Shown: positions 63,152 through 64,000 of the stretch, piece by piece
Layout of the letters: the number at the start of each line of letters is the position of its first letter
Position numbering within the stretch: position 1 is the stretch's first letter
Made by a program: the position numbers and the translations under genes
Assembly: GCF_014648635.1 (NCBI RefSeq)
Contig: NZ_BMRM01000026.1
Location: forward strand, 1-64,000
Source: Streptomyces cinerochromogenes
GTDB taxonomy: Bacteria > Actinomycetota > Actinomycetes > Streptomycetales > Streptomycetaceae
Length of the DNA: 64,000 nt
Direction: 5' to 3'
Notes under the pieces: model-generated
What the model was told of the DNA's origin: nothing
Databases searched by the model: none
The model's input: only the letters and a program-made list of their open reading frames with translations

Positions 63152-64000
63152 TCAGGGTGTCGTCAGCGACTGCTCCGCCCACACCGTCTTGCCCACCCGG
63201 TCGTGCCGGGTGCCCCAGCGGTCGGCGAGCTGGGCGACCAGCAGCAGGCCGCGGCCGCCCTCGTCGAAGATCCGGGCCCGCCGCATGTGCGGGGTGGTGC
63301 CGCTGGAGTCGTAGACCTCGCTGATCAGTTTGGTGCCCTGGTGGATCAGCCGGAGCCGGATGGGCGGGCGGCCGTACCGGATGGCGTTGGTGACCAGCTC
63401 GCTGACCATCAGCTCGGTGGTGAAGGAGGCCTCGTCCAGCCCCCAGGCCGACAGCTGCTCGGTGGCGTACCGGCGGGCCAGGGAGACGACCGTGAACTCG
63501 TCGTCCAGCTGCCAGGAGGCGACCAGGTCCTCGTGCAGCGCCCGCGTACGGGCCACCAGCAGGGCGATGTCGTCGTCGGGGCGGCGGGTGAGCAGCTCGG
63601 TGAGGACCCGGTCGCACACCGAGTCCAGTGACTTCGCGGGGCGGCCGAGCGCGGTGAACATCTTCTCCAGCGCCTCGTCGATGTCGTGGTCGCGGGCCTC
63701 CAGCAGACCGTCGGTGTACAGCGCCAGCAGACTGCCCTCGGGCAGCTCCGTCTCGAACGCCTCGAAGGGCAGCCCGCCGAGCCCCAGCGGTGGCCCCGCG
63801 GGTACGTCGAGGAAGCGGACGACGCCCTCCGGGCTCACCACGGCGGGCGGCGGATGCCCGGCCCGGGCCACCGAGCACCGGCGCGTGACCGGGTCGTAGA
63901 CGGCGTACAGGCAGGTCGTGCCGATGCCGCCGGCGCTGTCCGCGTCCGGGTCCGCGCTGCCCTCGTCGGCGGCGAGCCGCAGCACCAGGTCGTCCAGGTG
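63152..64000 (-). CDS. PP2C (SpoIIE-type) phosphatase with HATPase domain, C-terminal part
   Basis: The final 283 codons of a larger protein whose start lies beyond the window. The visible PP2C/SpoIIE domain (about 1-165: GIGTTCLYAVYDP, VARAGHPPPAV, LALYTDGLLEARD, DDDIALLVAR) is a metal-dependent phosphatase. It is followed by an RsbW-like ATPase (about 175-278; LMVSELVTNAIRYG, RGLLLVAQLADRWG). Such fusions act in SigB-type stress pathways by dephosphorylating anti-sigma antagonists. The upstream sensor domains, if any, are not in view. It is convergent with the His-rich genes. Confidence 0.9.
   Translation of the reverse strand, partial: HLDDLVLRLAADEGSADPDADSAGGIGTTCLYAVYDPVTRRCSVARAGHPPPAVVSPEGVVRFLDVPAGPPLGLGGLPFEAFETELPEGSLLALYTDGLLEARDHDIDEALEKMFTALGRPAKSLDSVCDRVLTELLTRRPDDDIALLVARTRALHEDLVASWQLDDEFTVVSLARRYATEQLSAWGLDEASFTTELMVSELVTNAIRYGRPPIRLRLIHQGTKLISEVYDSSGTTPHMRRARIFDEGGRGLLLVAQLADRWGTRHDRVGKTVWAEQSLTTP

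Overview
The window is 64 kb of very GC-rich DNA that I read as a Streptomyces chromosome, close to S. coelicolor in gene content. The indicators are a DasR regulator with matching dre sites, a WblE/WhiB1-type protein, a SigH stress sigma factor with its anti-sigma partner and a BldD box, nickel superoxide dismutase SodN with its protease SodX, a fused 2-oxoglutarate dehydrogenase/decarboxylase (Kgd type), and an HspR (HAIR) site before lon. As far as I recall, the housekeeping order follows the S. coelicolor SCO5226 to SCO5285 stretch. Two blocks look like accessory insertions into that backbone.

Layout. 1-1.3 kb: 5' end of class Ia ribonucleotide reductase behind a cobalamin riboswitch. 1.3-5.2 kb: sodium:solute symporter with its small partner, dasR and nagB. 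5.6-9.5 kb: PdtaS-type kinase, wblE, a lipid kinase and a small membrane protein. 9.5-15.1 kb: sigH with its anti-sigma gene, a UBP zinc-finger protein, a Na+/H+ antiporter, a PLP desulfhydrase and an amidase. 15.4-18.1 kb: an encapsulin-type shell protein with a cyclic-nucleotide-binding domain (EshA/Family 2B) followed by a polyprenyl diphosphate synthase, its probable cargo. 18.2-21.2 kb: small enzymes and regulators. 21.4-26.2 kb: a two-gene trypsin-NTPase conflict system. 26.2-28.7 kb: sodN with a probable s-SodF small RNA, sodX, a CGNR regulator and a methyltransferase. 28.9-34.6 kb: a glutamate/glutamine-type ABC importer, malic enzyme and a zinc-type dehydrogenase. 34.7-37.8 kb: an HTH/Clp-N pair and a DUF4097/PadR pair. 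38.1-50.7 kb: a long co-directional conflict operon (Trypco1, trypsin-VMAP, MoxR ATPase, vWA protein, FxsA-like peptide, HExxH hydroxylase, TIR-like/NB-ARC/TPR protein). 50.8-64 kb: kgd, a two-component system, a methyltransferase, a rhomboid-like membrane protein, lon, a Ser/Thr kinase, two His-rich secreted peptides and part of a PP2C/ATPase phosphatase.

How the parts may work together. The strongest candidates for under-described biology are three. First, the encapsulin/prenyl synthase pair could build an isoprenoid-producing protein compartment. Second, the Trypco2/trypsin-NTPase repeat protein resembles a protease-triggered immunity or cell-death switch. Third, the 12-kb operon joins a VMAP ternary conflict system to a peptide-modification module: an FxsA-like leader carries a different C-terminal core, and its partner is an HExxH hydroxylase instead of the usual radical-SAM maturase. 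Regulation is unusually readable in this window: a B12 riboswitch with an attenuator-like hairpin, three dre sites, a BldD box and a SigB-type promoter at sigH, a HAIR element at lon, PadR-like repeats, and a promoter with a symmetric operator around each core element before the HTH/Clp-N pair. I saw no tRNA, rRNA, transposase or CRISPR array.
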